Shown: piece after piece, positions 62,401 through 63,767 of the stretch
How positions within the stretch are numbered: position 1 is the first letter of the stretch
How the letters are laid out: each line of letters starts with the position of its first letter
Source: Hyposmocoma kahamanoa
Lineage: Eukaryota; Arthropoda; Insecta; Lepidoptera; Cosmopterigidae
Assembly (NCBI RefSeq): GCF_003589595.1
Contig: NW_020653200.1
Location: 10,205,455-10,269,454 of the forward strand
Length of the DNA stretch: 64,000 bases
Reading direction: 5' to 3'
Notes under the pieces: model-generated
The model's input: only the letters and a program-made list of their open reading frames with translations
The model's database searches: none
Told to the model about the DNA's origin: nothing
Translations under genes and position numbers: made by a program

Positions 62401-63767
62401 ATTATACGCGATGGAATTTGAAACAGCTCCGACTGTGGCGGTTGAGCAGGGAGTGACCGTGGTACGAAAACAACATGAGAAAGTGAAGGAAGATGGAACA
62501 ATTTAAATTTAAAATTTAAATACAAGTAAAAGAAAAAATGATAGGATACAAGCGGAGAGAGGCGATACAAAAAGGTGAGATGACGGTGTAAGGAGATCAC
62601 ACCGTCACTGTAATATAGCGCACATAGGACTCTTCTTTCAAAGCTTCTTTATAACACACTCAGCGCGTTAGAGGAGACGAATTGAAACCTTGCTCTTATT
62701 ACCCGTAAAACAGATTGAAAACCGTGCATTGTACGCATTGATCTCAATGATTGTACGGGAGGCAAATTTCCTGTAGTAGCAGAAGTAGTATAGCCTATGT
62801 TAGATTCAGTATATCACCAGTATTTTTGTGGATTTTAAGTTTTATTGTACGGATTAAAACACTGCTGCTTTGTTTCCTCTTTGCTTCTTTGCGAGGCAAA
62901 TAAACCAACTAAAAGGTATTATTACTGATTTTGGATTTTAAAACTGTCAGATTATTTATATGAGATATACGTAAGTATTATTTAAACGATATTTATGTTG
63001 GTAAGAACTTAACGAGGAAATTTATGAAGTCTTAAATGTAAGCCGGTATTCTAAGTTTTCAATTTCCTCTCCTTTGTATCGCCTTTCATAAACTGTGATA
63101 GGTTCGCTTATACTTCGCCGTATATATAGGTATAATTTTCTACTTCAGGTTGTAATCTTTGCGCTACGAAGGCATAAATGAATATGAGCTTGATCTCCAG
63201 CCCATTTCCAGCAAGAGTAGGAAGTTATTTCTTGGTACTATATGAACGTATGTAGCAAGAGAAATAGGATATTGTAATTTTTTCATTTAAGTCAGTAAAA
63301 GATCTTTTTAACCTAATATTTAGTGAAATCATTACGTAATTAATTCCCAATCTGAATTCCGATATTGAATGTTAAGTAATAAATTCAACTAGAACAAAGA
63401 CATACTTTTTAAATTTAGCGAATTGTGGTCGTCAGAAGACAACATTTTTGGAGTAACTTTTGTCGTTAGCATTTAAATGTTCTGCATAGAAATTGAAAGA
63501 TTATTATTTATCCCGTGAAAATTGTTACTATCTTTCGTGTAAATATAGTACTTATATGAATAATTTACCTGACGTCTTCCAGCTCATAGAACATGTCCTT
63601 GGATGAATCATGTATGTAGATCTTCACTAACGGACTATCAAGATATTGCATAGTTAGTTGTTTGGGGAAGCTTCTGACGAACAGAGCCTTGACGGTGTCT
63701 ATCGAAGTAATTTCGTTCGGCAGGAGGGCACGCTTTGTTTCGTTCCTATATTGGAGGAACACCAATC
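115..63767 (-). CDS. SRCIN1 (p140Cap)/KIAA1217-like AIP3-domain scaffold protein, partial at both ends
   Basis: Five coding exons on the minus strand join in frame with GT-AG introns: 63767-63569, 53028-52875, 2310-2172, 1771-1661 and 253-115. The phases agree at every junction (2, 0, 1, 1). The first two exons carry the hallmark residues of the AIP3 domain found in the SRCIN1/KIAA1217 family: LVFLQYRNETKR, SIDTVKALFVRSFP, FYELEDVR, then DIRDRSVLRLFE. The next three exons are Pro/Ser/Gly/Tyr-rich without a folded domain (YYMGASGPTPSTLPRG, YMSSPERGASRTPYEDPYY, PVIDEETG). In vertebrates this family comprises coiled-coil scaffolds acting on Src signalling and the cytoskeleton; a role here is inferred from family only. 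The coiled-coil region and N-terminus should lie outside the window. The intron between the second and third visible exons is about 50.6 kb and contains two complete plus-strand genes. Further alternative exons inside the introns cannot be excluded. Confidence 0.85.
299..859. repeat. Inverted pair of tRNA-like repeat copies
   Basis: A unit of about 175 bp with a tRNA-like head (TGGCTTAGTTGG box A and GGTTCGAATCC box B on the minus strand) occupies 299-480. A diverged second copy in the opposite orientation occupies 687-859. They share the segment TCTGCCACGGTTTGCTG and the flanks (AACAAAGATCTGCA). The 206 bp between them are AT-rich without visible genes. These look like a tRNA-derived SINE inserted twice, or one foldback element. 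Confidence 0.65.
860..1660. other. Intronic stretch with nothing recognised
   Basis: AT-rich intron of the SRCIN1-like gene. No coding pattern or repeat family is visible. Confidence 0.5.
1661..1771 (-). CDS. SRCIN1-like gene, Pro-rich exon 2 of 3
   Basis: This GC-rich block encodes PVKPLRGYIPSGGSERCF and AAVEYPRAPEQLYTFP. It begins and ends in phase 1 (donor GTAACC), so it joins both neighbours in frame. The acceptor is ambiguous: CTCTCAG gives a start at 1771, while a weaker TGTGTAG nine bases upstream gives 1780 in the same frame. A second reading frame of the same block is also open and protein-like, so the frame rests on phase agreement. Because it is symmetric, it could be an alternatively skipped exon. 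Confidence 0.6.
2172..2310 (-). CDS. SRCIN1-like gene, Pro/Ser-rich exon 1 of 3
   Basis: The acceptor reads ATTTTAACAG and the donor GTAAAC. It starts in phase 0, matching the phase-0 end of the exon at 52875, and encodes 46 codons plus one base (VKAPAYYMGASGPTP, LMRAFSPAAPPVPADRVKNI). It is GC-rich compared with its AT-rich surroundings, as expected of coding sequence here. One other frame is open but would not join the next exon in phase. Confidence 0.78.
2311..3470. other. Upstream flank of pentraxin gene A, no coding sequence seen
   Basis: AT-rich. An initiator-like TCAGT near 2768 and a GTAGGT donor at 2904 could bound a leader exon of gene A, but the sequence alone cannot settle it. 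Confidence 0.3.
3470..4030 (-). mobile_element. Mariner-superfamily transposase remnant, internally inverted
   Basis: On the minus strand 3918-3579 reads FQQDGATCHTANETINLLQT, then RSCDLTPLDYFLWGYLKDRV. These carry the second and third catalytic Asp regions of a mariner-type DDE transposase. The preceding part of the same protein, AVTVNGSRYREMLTTQF and DDMDITDMWF, is found at about 3927-4018 but on the plus strand. The join WF-QQDG is therefore broken by an inversion. No transposase start or N-terminal helix-turn-helix is seen, so the copy is dead. Confidence 0.85.
4164..4200. repeat. Perfect hairpin, 15-bp arms
   Basis: Arms at 4164-4178 and 4186-4200 (TAACACGAGTTATGC and its reverse complement) are separated by seven bases. 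Confidence 0.9.
4679..4783 (+). CDS. Pentraxin gene A, exon 1 (signal peptide)
   Basis: ATG at 4679 starts MSWTAVVTILSVVVSGNA, a clear signal peptide, followed by INRPVYKIALTQKGFAQ. The donor is GTAACT, phase 0. The acceptor ACATTTCAG ends at 4667, so the ATG is in the second or a later transcript exon. Confidence 0.82.
4679..12021 (+). CDS. Secreted pentraxin-domain protein A (paralogue of gene B), complete, 867 aa
   Basis: Exons 4679-4783, 5722-5827, 8833-9041, 9713-9776 and 9902-12021 join in frame (2604 nt). Residues 1-18 (MSWTAVVTILSVVVSGNA) form a signal peptide. Residues about 24-182 form a pentraxin/LamG-like domain: PLREFTFCTW with Cys52, DTWRHLCLSY with Cys114 (the expected domain disulfide), WALYLDSR, FVIPGGGSVIVG and MEGEIFG. 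The pentraxin signature His-x-Cys-x-Ser-Trp has Tyr117 in place of Trp. The calcium-site GQEQ seen in gene B is replaced by GYGVAED, so calcium binding is doubtful. Residues about 183-820, almost all in one exon, are an Asn/Lys/Ser-rich disordered-looking linker with dibasic sites (K484-R485, K538-R539). Residues 827-867 form the conserved tail running from Cys827 to Cys864. A splice acceptor at 4666-4667 just before the ATG implies an upstream leader exon. The gene lies antisense inside an intron of the SRCIN1-like gene. Extracellular pattern recognition is known for some pentraxins; the role here is unknown. Confidence 0.85.
4930..5045. repeat. Dispersed repeat fragment
   Basis: The segment around CCGTGACCATGGAGCGTG and CCGAAATATCGGG resembles 28075-28130 in reverse orientation. 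Family not assigned. Confidence 0.5.
5148..5274 (-). mobile_element. tRNA-headed SINE (family 1), minus orientation
   Basis: Read on the minus strand, the head is GCCTCTGTGGCCGAACGGTT, followed by a box B-like region and the body ATTTCTCTCGTGAGTTTGG. The same unit occurs at 14518-14716, 25925-26107, 47930-48117 and 52699-52870. This copy lies in intron 1 of gene A. Confidence 0.8.
5722..5827 (+). CDS. Pentraxin gene A, exon 2 (first half of the domain)
   Basis: The acceptor is CAATTTTCAG and the donor GTACGT; the exon runs from phase 0 to phase 1. It encodes FLQYDLETPPLREFTFCTW and RVFELQREQTIFAYI, aligned with gene B exon 2 around KEFTLCMWTKF. It carries Cys52 of the domain disulfide. Confidence 0.85.
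6551..6980. mobile_element. Short terminal-inverted-repeat element (family C), copy 1
   Basis: Starts AAAAAACCGACCTCCAAA and ends TTTTTTGAAGTCGGTTAAAA, imperfect terminal inverted repeats. Internal blocks (AAATGGGACCA, GGTACC, GAATCAT, GGTTCACAAAT) recur in the copies at 25574-25810 and 53133-53359. There is no coding capacity. It is probably a MITE in intron 2 of gene A. Confidence 0.8.
8166..8267 (+). repeat. Two copies of the 12-mer CTTAGAGGATGG
   Basis: At 8166-8177 and 8256-8267. Other copies are at 36037-36048, 48789-48800 and, on the minus strand, 54397-54408. Most are followed by GAAAAA-like A runs. Confidence 0.8.
8833..9041 (+). CDS. Pentraxin gene A, exon 3 (domain core)
   Basis: The acceptor is TATTTTCAG and the donor GTAAGT; it begins in phase 1 and ends in phase 0. 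It encodes VNGNNRIVRLWLDAGGR, VDMMRDTWRHLCLSYQSDYG and AWALYLDSRLVTCEASQS. It equals gene B exons 3 and 4 fused without an intron. Confidence 0.9.
9713..9776 (+). CDS. Pentraxin gene A, exon 4
   Basis: The acceptor is TTTGTTACAG and the donor GTGGGT; it begins in phase 0 and ends in phase 1. It encodes LYGFVIPGGGSVIVGYGVAE, matching gene B exon 5 (LVGHIIKGGGISVSGQEQ) in place and phase. Confidence 0.88.
9902..12021 (+). CDS. Pentraxin gene A, exon 5 (domain end, linker, conserved tail, stop)
   Basis: The acceptor is TTTTCTCAG, entered in phase 1. This 2120-base exon holds the last strand of the pentraxin domain (SQSGMEGEIFGTSMILAS), the whole linker and the Cys-bounded tail ending LCGFF, then TAA at 12019-12021. 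The linker contains short recurring motifs: SEFETPPS at residue 322, ELEFEIPS at 346 and SEFEVPPS at 383. Confidence 0.92.
12243..12248 (+). terminator. Probable poly(A) signal of pentraxin gene A
   Basis: AATAAA lies about 220 bases after the stop codon. A second AATAAA occurs at 12432-12437. Confidence 0.5.
12440..13630. other. Intergenic/intronic stretch without genes
   Basis: Unique-looking AT-rich DNA. A slightly GC-richer patch near 13140-13260 contains repeated TTTGCAA/CTGCAA words. Nothing codes. Confidence 0.4.
13630..13709. repeat. Perfect long hairpin, 37-bp arms, 4-base loop
   Basis: The arm at 13631-13667 (beginning CTACCATCTTGCTTTACTTA) is repeated exactly as its reverse complement at 13672-13708, leaving the loop TCAG. 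No terminal repeats or transposon coding are attached. Confidence 0.95.
14518..14716 (-). mobile_element. tRNA-headed SINE (family 1), minus orientation
   Basis: The body runs from GCACATACTCATAGTCCCGC to the head GGCCCCGGAAGCAG. It shares ACGAGAGAAATAAATGT and GACCTCTGCGTGG with the other copies. The tRNA-like head is mutated. Confidence 0.8.
15295..15565 (-). mobile_element. Dispersed ~300-bp repeat (family A), minus orientation
   Basis: It shares GTGACGAGACGAATAAGTCG, GTTGACAAGTCCCATGTGCC and GAGCTCTACTGCTA-type blocks with copies at 17640, 26107, 31655, 32665, 45725, 55265 and 59455. In plus orientation the unit ends in TATTATAAAAAA. That tail suggests a retrotransposed unit; family name not assigned. 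Confidence 0.75.
16796..17030 (+). mobile_element. tRNA-headed SINE (family 2)
   Basis: The head CGCGGTGGCCTAATGGTTTG carries a box A-like motif and GATCGTGTTCAAATCTG a box B-like motif, followed by a non-tRNA body with CTGCTGGACATGGGTCTCC. It may form one composite with the LINE-like end at 17270-17350. Confidence 0.65.
17270..17350 (+). mobile_element. RTE-like LINE 3' end fragment
   Basis: AATCCGCATTGGACCCGCGT followed by CCCAGCAGTGGGACTATACA resembles the 3' ends of lepidopteran non-LTR elements; a related end is at 19700-19730. Confidence 0.55.
17500..17600. repeat. Dispersed repeat (family F) ending in a short hairpin
   Basis: TTTTTCCGGATTTAAATCG and CGGGCCCTTTACAGGTCCCA match 24165-24240 and the reverse of 40240-40330. 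The end forms 12-bp arms at 17566-17577 and 17588-17599. Confidence 0.65.
17640..17935 (+). mobile_element. Dispersed ~300-bp repeat (family A), plus orientation
   Basis: Near full-length: GTCCAGGGAAGTACTGCC, CCGCCAAGCAGTAATG, GGCACATGGGACTTGTCAAC, GATTTAAAGCTCTGAATGGC and the A-rich tail TTATAAAAAAAA. Confidence 0.8.
18232..19560 (-). mobile_element. Jockey-like non-LTR retrotransposon, 3' portion, decayed
   Basis: The minus strand carries reverse transcriptase pieces in several frames: DLSKAFDCVDHITLINKLEH near 19440, GSILGPFLFLIYIDDLPFL near 19330 and the catalytic LFADDTSLIF near 19265. The thumb/C-terminal part SYGILIWGKAADIQTIFVLQ lies at 18604-18978. The segment expected between KLEHYG and QGSILG is missing, so there is an internal deletion as well as frameshifts. 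The 3' end carries GTCAAAGTCAAAG-type hexamer repeats. It shares its 3' half with 58689-59455. Confidence 0.85.
19566..19745 (+). mobile_element. RTE-like LINE 3' end fragment
   Basis: It encodes KRSVGRPVARWVDNI and ends GLYPAVGEI with an ATGATGATGA-type tail, the usual C-terminus of RTE-clade endonuclease/reverse transcriptase polyproteins. Confidence 0.7.
19880..22260. other. Long AT-rich stretch with no recognised feature
   Basis: No coding pattern or clear repeat family was seen between the LINE fragments and the assembly gap. Confidence 0.4.
22263..22272. other. Assembly gap (10 N)
   Basis: Ten N bases. The two ORF-like readings that cross it are artefacts. Confidence 1.
22394..22455 (+). 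mobile_element. Family A repeat, short internal fragment
   Basis: TACAGGCACATGGGACTTGT and the bases around it match the middle of family A. Confidence 0.7.
22483..22524. repeat. Perfect hairpin, 18-bp arms
   Basis: AGTAGAACATTAAACATA at 22483-22500 and its exact reverse complement at 22507-22524, with a six-base loop. Confidence 0.9.
22549..22613. repeat. Imperfect hairpin, ~31-bp arms
   Basis: Arms 22549-22579 and 22582-22613 pair with two mismatches and one bulge and have almost no loop. The sequence is AT-rich inside and closed by GCTCA/TGAGC. Confidence 0.85.
22620..24120. other. AT-rich stretch, no genes seen
   Basis: Nothing coding. A patch near 22915-23020 is more GC-rich but has no open frame of note. 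Confidence 0.4.
24121..24260. repeat. Dispersed repeat (family F)
   Basis: GAGTTCTTAGGTTTTCGCGA, TTACACATAGGAAAT and TTTTTCCGGATTTAAATCG recur reversed at 40215-40365 and partly at 17500 and 27013. Confidence 0.75.
24720..24850 (+). promoter_or_regulatory. GC-rich block with donor-like end; possible leader exon or promoter of gene B
   Basis: A GC-rich island in AT-rich DNA ends in a consensus donor (GACTTC then GTAAGT at 24851). It contains an ATG at 24752 with an open frame to the donor (MVTTSLRLGSVCLV). Gene B needs an upstream leader exon because a splice acceptor abuts its ATG, and this is the best-looking donor I saw between the genes. The link is a guess; it could instead be unrelated or a repeat. 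Confidence 0.25.
25574..25810. mobile_element. Short terminal-inverted-repeat element (family C), copy 2
   Basis: AAAAACCGACCTCAAAA at the left and TTTTTTGAAGTCGGTTAAAA at the right, with the same internal blocks as the copy at 6551. Confidence 0.85.
25925..26107 (-). mobile_element. tRNA-headed SINE (family 1), minus orientation, head truncated
   Basis: The body from GCACACACTCATAGCCCTGC to GACCTCCGCGTGGCAG is present. The tRNA-like head is replaced by the start of a family A repeat. Confidence 0.8.
26107..26350 (+). mobile_element. Family A repeat, plus orientation
   Basis: Runs from CTACTGCCACCTTACTG through GACACATGGGACTTGTCAAC to TCACTTAGTGTTATTA. It abuts the SINE directly. Confidence 0.8.
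26439..26495. repeat. Poly(A) tract interrupted by TTTT
   Basis: Two runs of A flank a short AATTTTAA. Low complexity; assembly here may be unreliable. Confidence 0.95.
27013..27075. repeat. Family F fragment
   Basis: GTTCTTAGGTTTTCGCGATT and ACACATAGGAAATGAAAC match the start of the copy at 24121. Confidence 0.75.
27449..27489. repeat. Perfect GC-rich hairpin, 18-bp arms
   Basis: ATAGTTGGGCACGGAAGC at 27449-27466 and its reverse complement at 27472-27489, with a five-base loop. Confidence 0.9.
28140..31650. other. Mostly featureless stretch; one LINE-tail-like segment
   Basis: At 28800-28870 AAATTTGGTTTAGCGGTTTA followed by GGCGTGAAAACAACAGACAG resembles a dispersed tail also visible (reversed) at 46310-46380 and 19800-19845. 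A 14-bp-arm hairpin lies at 29126-29156. No gene was seen. Confidence 0.4.
29126..29156. repeat. Perfect hairpin, 14-bp arms
   Basis: GAAACAATTGACGA at 29126-29139 and its reverse complement at 29143-29156, three-base loop. Confidence 0.9.
31655..31945 (-). mobile_element. Family A repeat, minus orientation
   Basis: Near full-length, from GTGACAGGACGAACAAGTCG to GGAGCTCTACTGCTAC. Confidence 0.8.
32645..32687. repeat. Perfect hairpin, 20-bp arms
   Basis: Arms 32645-32664 and 32668-32687 (TACTTCCCTGGACGAGCTCT and its reverse complement) with loop TTT. The right arm is the start of the adjoining family A repeat, so the left arm is an inverted duplicate of that end. Confidence 0.9.
32665..32960 (+). 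mobile_element. Family A repeat, plus orientation
   Basis: Near full-length: GTCCAGGGAAGTACTGCC, GGCACATGGGTCATGTCAAC and the end GATATTATAAAAAAG. Confidence 0.8.
32961..35566. other. Upstream region of pentraxin gene B
   Basis: No coding exon recognised. A CG-rich patch at 33430-33570 (GCGTTAACGCGCGCC) could be a repeat or regulatory. The open frame at 35043-35333 has no family likeness. Confidence 0.35.
35570..35703 (+). CDS. Pentraxin gene B, exon 1 (signal peptide)
   Basis: The acceptor CATTTTAG ends at 35566, three bases before the ATG, so there must be an upstream leader exon. The exon encodes MRTLLLCALLGLTMARDDDW and a Ser-rich spacer, and ends in phase 2 at donor GTTAGT. Confidence 0.85.
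35570..44558 (+). CDS. Secreted pentraxin-domain protein B, complete, 548 aa
   Basis: Eight exons join in frame (1647 nt): 35570-35703, 36339-36577, 39562-39682, 42990-43083, 43207-43297, 43394-44011, 44088-44263 and 44385-44558. Residues 1-15 (MRTLLLCALLGLTMA) form a signal peptide. Residues about 75-248 form a pentraxin domain: KEFTLCMWTKF (Cys106), TWYHSCQSWNGKTGEWQIWV (Cys170; the family His-x-Cys-x-Ser-Trp motif is intact), GGGISVSGQEQS (calcium-site Glu-Gln retained) and LVGEITMLQLYHVAL. Residues 251-264 are His-rich with eight histidines. A Pro/Gln/Ser-rich linker follows, with clustered dibasic sites at 410-411, 415-416, 418-419 and 437-438, then an acidic stretch. The C-terminal tail includes VCSGC, SWRSTPKKLYSGAH and the final CRAF, homologous to gene A. 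A splice acceptor lies immediately before the ATG. The gene sits 23.5 kb downstream of gene A on the same strand, inside the SRCIN1-like intron. Confidence 0.9.
36339..36577 (+). CDS. Pentraxin gene B, exon 2
   Basis: The acceptor is TTGTTTCAG and the donor GTAAGT; it begins in phase 2 and ends in phase 1. It encodes a basic spacer and then the start of the pentraxin domain (TCSLYKVSLNQELLNQYVEY, LPNLKEFTLCMWTKF, HPLFSYS). Confidence 0.92.
39562..39682 (+). CDS. Pentraxin gene B, exon 3
   Basis: The acceptor is TTTAATTGCAG and the donor GTGAGT; it begins in phase 1 and ends in phase 2. It encodes GESPREISSWVSNTNEASYF, SMAVHGQTFFRLNYPLKLN. Confidence 0.88.
40215..40365. repeat. Dispersed repeat (family F), reverse of the 24121 copy, plus hairpin
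   Basis: CCGTGACCATGGGACCTGTA, CGATTTAAATCCGGAAAAAT and CGCGAAAACCTAAGAACTC. Followed by a 14-bp-arm hairpin at 40367-40401. It lies in intron 3 of gene B. Confidence 0.75.
42545..42600. repeat. AT-rich inverted repeat
   Basis: TTATATCTATAGATATATTA and a partly complementary TAATTATATCTATAGA surround a short AT spacer, in intron 3 of gene B. Confidence 0.5.
42990..43083 (+). CDS. Pentraxin gene B, exon 4 (signature motif)
   Basis: The acceptor is ATTTTCGCAG and the donor GTCAGT; it begins in phase 2 and ends in phase 0. It encodes WYHSCQSWNGKTGEWQIWVN and AERVGRGFHNR, the pentraxin His-x-Cys-x-Ser-Trp region. An overlapping open frame starting farther upstream is a shadow. Confidence 0.9.
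43207..43297 (+). CDS. Pentraxin gene B, exon 5 (calcium-site strand)
   Basis: The acceptor is TTTTACAG and the donor GTAAGT; it begins in phase 0 and ends in phase 1. It encodes LVGHIIKGGGISVSGQEQSM and LYKKDPLDPI. Confidence 0.9.
43394..44011 (+). CDS. Pentraxin gene B, exon 6 (domain end, His-rich stretch, linker)
   Basis: The acceptor is TTTGTTCCAG and the donor GTATAC; phase 1 to phase 1. It encodes QPGLVGEITMLQLYHVALTA, a His-rich run (HKDHKHHHAHHFKH), a PPPPES segment, a Gln-rich segment and the dibasic cluster KRNSQKRDKRD. Confidence 0.92.
44088..44263 (+). CDS. Pentraxin gene B, exon 7 (acidic linker)
   Basis: The acceptor is TTATTTCAG and the donor GTTAGA (weaker than the others); it begins in phase 1 and ends in phase 0. 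It encodes KKDKRGLVMLTDGSVVDESL, then SPDLTDDEDDTMYQQSLL and VQNLQKQA. Confidence 0.86.
44385..44558 (+). CDS. Pentraxin gene B, exon 8 (Cys-bounded tail, stop)
   Basis: The acceptor is AATTTTTCAG, entered in phase 0, with stop TAA at 44556-44558. It encodes EVKAVMQVCSGCAPEPFKKA, LVLSWRSTPKKLYSGAHYY and KGLPICRAF, aligned with the end of protein A. Confidence 0.88.
   Translation, partial: GDEREPAEAEVKAVMQVCSGCAPEPFKKALVLSWRSTPKKLYSGAHYYKGLPICRAF
44570..44575 (+). terminator. Possible poly(A) signal of pentraxin gene B
   Basis: AATAAA lies only 12 bases after the stop codon. If used, the 3' UTR is very short. Confidence 0.45.
45524..45573. repeat. Perfect AT-rich hairpin, 20-bp arms
   Basis: TCCTTTATTTTTATTATATA at 45524-45543 and its reverse complement at 45554-45573. 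It lies about 1 kb downstream of gene B. Confidence 0.85.
45725..46025 (+). mobile_element. Family A repeat, plus orientation
   Basis: Near full-length, including GATTTAAAGCTCTGAGTGGC and the end TCACTTGGTATTATAAACAA. The open frame crossing it is a repeat shadow. Confidence 0.85.
46273..46333. repeat. Near-perfect hairpin, 28-bp arms
   Basis: Arms 46273-46300 and 46306-46333 pair with a single mismatch around the loop AATAG. Confidence 0.9.
46763..46927. mobile_element. Short inverted-repeat element with GCGATGCA words
   Basis: Ends resemble each other inverted: AGCGGTTACACACTACGCC and GTCGCCGTGTGTAATCACT. The interior has repeated TGCATCGC words in both orientations. Related GCATCGC/GCGTGTAACCGCTT sequence lies at 22350-22400. 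Confidence 0.55.
46966..47200 (+). mobile_element. tRNA-headed SINE (family 3)
   Basis: Head GTCTGTGGTCGAGTGGTTTG and box B-like GGTCCCGGGTTGGATCCCC, with an AT-rich body and tail. Its head differs from families 1 and 2. Confidence 0.75.
47770..47783. repeat. Short (TTAGG)n-like run
   Basis: TTAGGTTAGGTTAG, about three units of the insect telomeric repeat. At this length it may be chance. Confidence 0.4.
47930..48117 (-). mobile_element. tRNA-headed SINE (family 1), minus orientation
   Basis: GCACACACTCATAGCTTCGC to GACCTCTGCGTGACAG, matching the other family 1 bodies. Confidence 0.8.
48118..50040. other. AT-rich stretch without genes
   Basis: No coding pattern. One CTTAGAGGATGG copy is at 48789-48800. 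Confidence 0.4.
50070..50470 (+). mobile_element. RTE-like LINE 3' end with frameshift
   Basis: It encodes VAQRAMERSMLGISLRERVR, LKWQWAGHICHRTDERWSRR and VLEWRPRLGKRNVGRSP. Then, in a shifted frame, it reads TDDLKKVAGSKALWRTLGEA and ends near the TTGATTGATTGA tail. These are hallmark C-terminal motifs of RTE-clade elements. The frameshift near 50365 shows it is inactive. Confidence 0.9.
50780..51570. other. GC- and CpG-rich patch
   Basis: Unlike its AT-rich surroundings, this region has many CG dinucleotides (GCTGCCGCGCGGTCGCC, GGCGGCCGCCGCGCGGC). Several ORF-like readings in it overlap on both strands without family likeness, as expected of GC-rich noncoding DNA. It could be a regulatory region or a repeat. 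Confidence 0.45.
50856..51016. repeat. Long imperfect inverted duplication
   Basis: GGCCACAAATTCG near 50857 and its reverse complement near 51003-51015 bracket two arms of about 70 bp sharing GTGGTGCGT, GGGCGTTCAA and CGTGTA. They converge on the 11-bp perfect hairpin 50935-50945/50948-50958 (TTGTGTTGGAT). Confidence 0.8.
51892..52106. mobile_element. Foldback element (family D), complete copy
   Basis: Terminal repeats TCGTCTGTTTAAAGGTAAAA at the left and TTTTACCTTTAAGCAGACGA at the right, one mismatch. A second inverted repeat is nested inside (AAGAAAATCAC, CTTTCTGCAG and CTGCAGAAAG, GTGATTTTCTT). Flanked by a TA-rich run. Nonautonomous; no coding. Confidence 0.85.
52461..52620 (+). mobile_element. 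Foldback element (family D), 3'-truncated copy
   Basis: Same left end TCGTCTGTTTAAAGGTAAAA and the same internal CTTTCTGCA/CTGCAGAAAG hairpin, ending after TTTTCTTACAACAGG; the right terminal repeat is missing. Confidence 0.85.
52699..52868 (+). mobile_element. tRNA-headed SINE (family 1), plus orientation, best-preserved head
   Basis: GCCTCTGTGGCCGAACGGTT (box A region) and GGGTCCGATTCCCGGGAG (box B) head a body with CTCGTGAGTTTGGGTGAAAT and a tail of ATT repeats. The tail stops three bases outside the six-base donor of the DIRDRSVLR exon on the other strand. Confidence 0.88.
52875..53028 (-). CDS. SRCIN1-like gene, DIRDRSVLRLFE exon
   Basis: Acceptor TTCTTACTAG and donor GTAAGT flank 154 bases. 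One base completes the Arg codon of ELEDVR and 51 codons follow: AHLRDIRDRSVLRLFE, then a Gly/Ala/Ser-rich stretch ending NSWDA. In the family the DIRDRSVLR block directly follows the ELEDVR block, so this exon proves that the exons on either side of it belong to one gene. A SINE tail sits only a few bases downstream of the donor. Confidence 0.9.
53133..53359. mobile_element. Short terminal-inverted-repeat element (family C), copy 3
   Basis: AAAAAACCGACCTCAAAA to TTTTTTGAAGTCGATTAAAA, with internal AAATGGGACCA and GGTACCTAGG. About 100 bp upstream (minus sense) of the DIRDRSVLR exon. Confidence 0.85.
53360..55260. other. Intron with nothing coding
   Basis: A 13-bp-arm inverted repeat (AAGCAAGAAATTA) lies near 53559-53608. 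Nothing codes. Confidence 0.4.
55265..55462 (+). mobile_element. Family A repeat, 3' part, plus orientation
   Basis: ACAGGCACATGAGGACTTGT to TCACTTGGTATTATAAAAAA, with a small internal duplication around GCATTTAAA. Confidence 0.8.
55463..58015. other. Very AT-rich intron, no recognised features
   Basis: No coding sequence. A patch at 56070-56190 is less AT-rich but without family likeness. Confidence 0.4.
58021..58105 (-). mobile_element. tRNA-like SINE head, minus orientation
   Basis: On the minus strand CGGTGGCACAGTGCTTAGTA (box A-like) and CTGGGTTCGAATTACG (box B-like). Confidence 0.6.
58689..59455 (-). mobile_element. Jockey-like non-LTR retrotransposon, 3' end, second copy
   Basis: The minus strand encodes SYGILMWGKAADIQTIFVLQ, SREK-type RLGSVSLREKF-like segments and FMGNCIRFYNKIPEHILSL, closely matching 18232-18990. 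It ends with repeated GTCAAA units at 58699-58718. The frame is intact over 117 codons at 58997-59350, so it is younger or less damaged than the other copy. Confidence 0.87.
59455..59612 (-). mobile_element. Family A repeat, partial, minus orientation
   Basis: TACATAAGTTGACAAGTCTC to GGAGCTCTACTGCTA. It directly adjoins the truncated 5' end of the LINE copy. Confidence 0.75.
59711..59832. repeat. Hairpin 1 of a pair, 46-bp arms
   Basis: Arms 59711-59756 and 59787-59832 pair at 43 of 46 positions around a 30-base AT-rich loop. Confidence 0.92.
59839..59963. repeat. Hairpin 2 of a pair, 52-bp arms
   Basis: Arms 59839-59890 and 59912-59963 pair at 51 of 52 positions. The 21-base loop contains another copy of GTTGTTACTCAAA, which is part of the arm. 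Confidence 0.95.
59964..63568. other. Intron upstream of the AIP3-domain exon, nothing coding seen
   Basis: AT-rich, with only short shadow frames. Isolated words such as TTGATTGATTGATGATG near 61515 resemble LINE tails. Confidence 0.4.
63569..63767 (-). CDS. SRCIN1-like gene, AIP3-domain exon
   Basis: Acceptor TTGTTGCAG lies just above 63767 and donor GTAAAT just below 63569. The exon starts two bases into a codon and ends in phase 2, giving 65 whole codons. The peptide runs from LVFLQYRNETKRALLPNEIT through KALFVRSFPKQLTM to FYELEDV, the ubiquitin-like N-terminal part of the AIP3 domain. The next codon is completed by the exon at 53028 to give Arg. Confidence 0.9.
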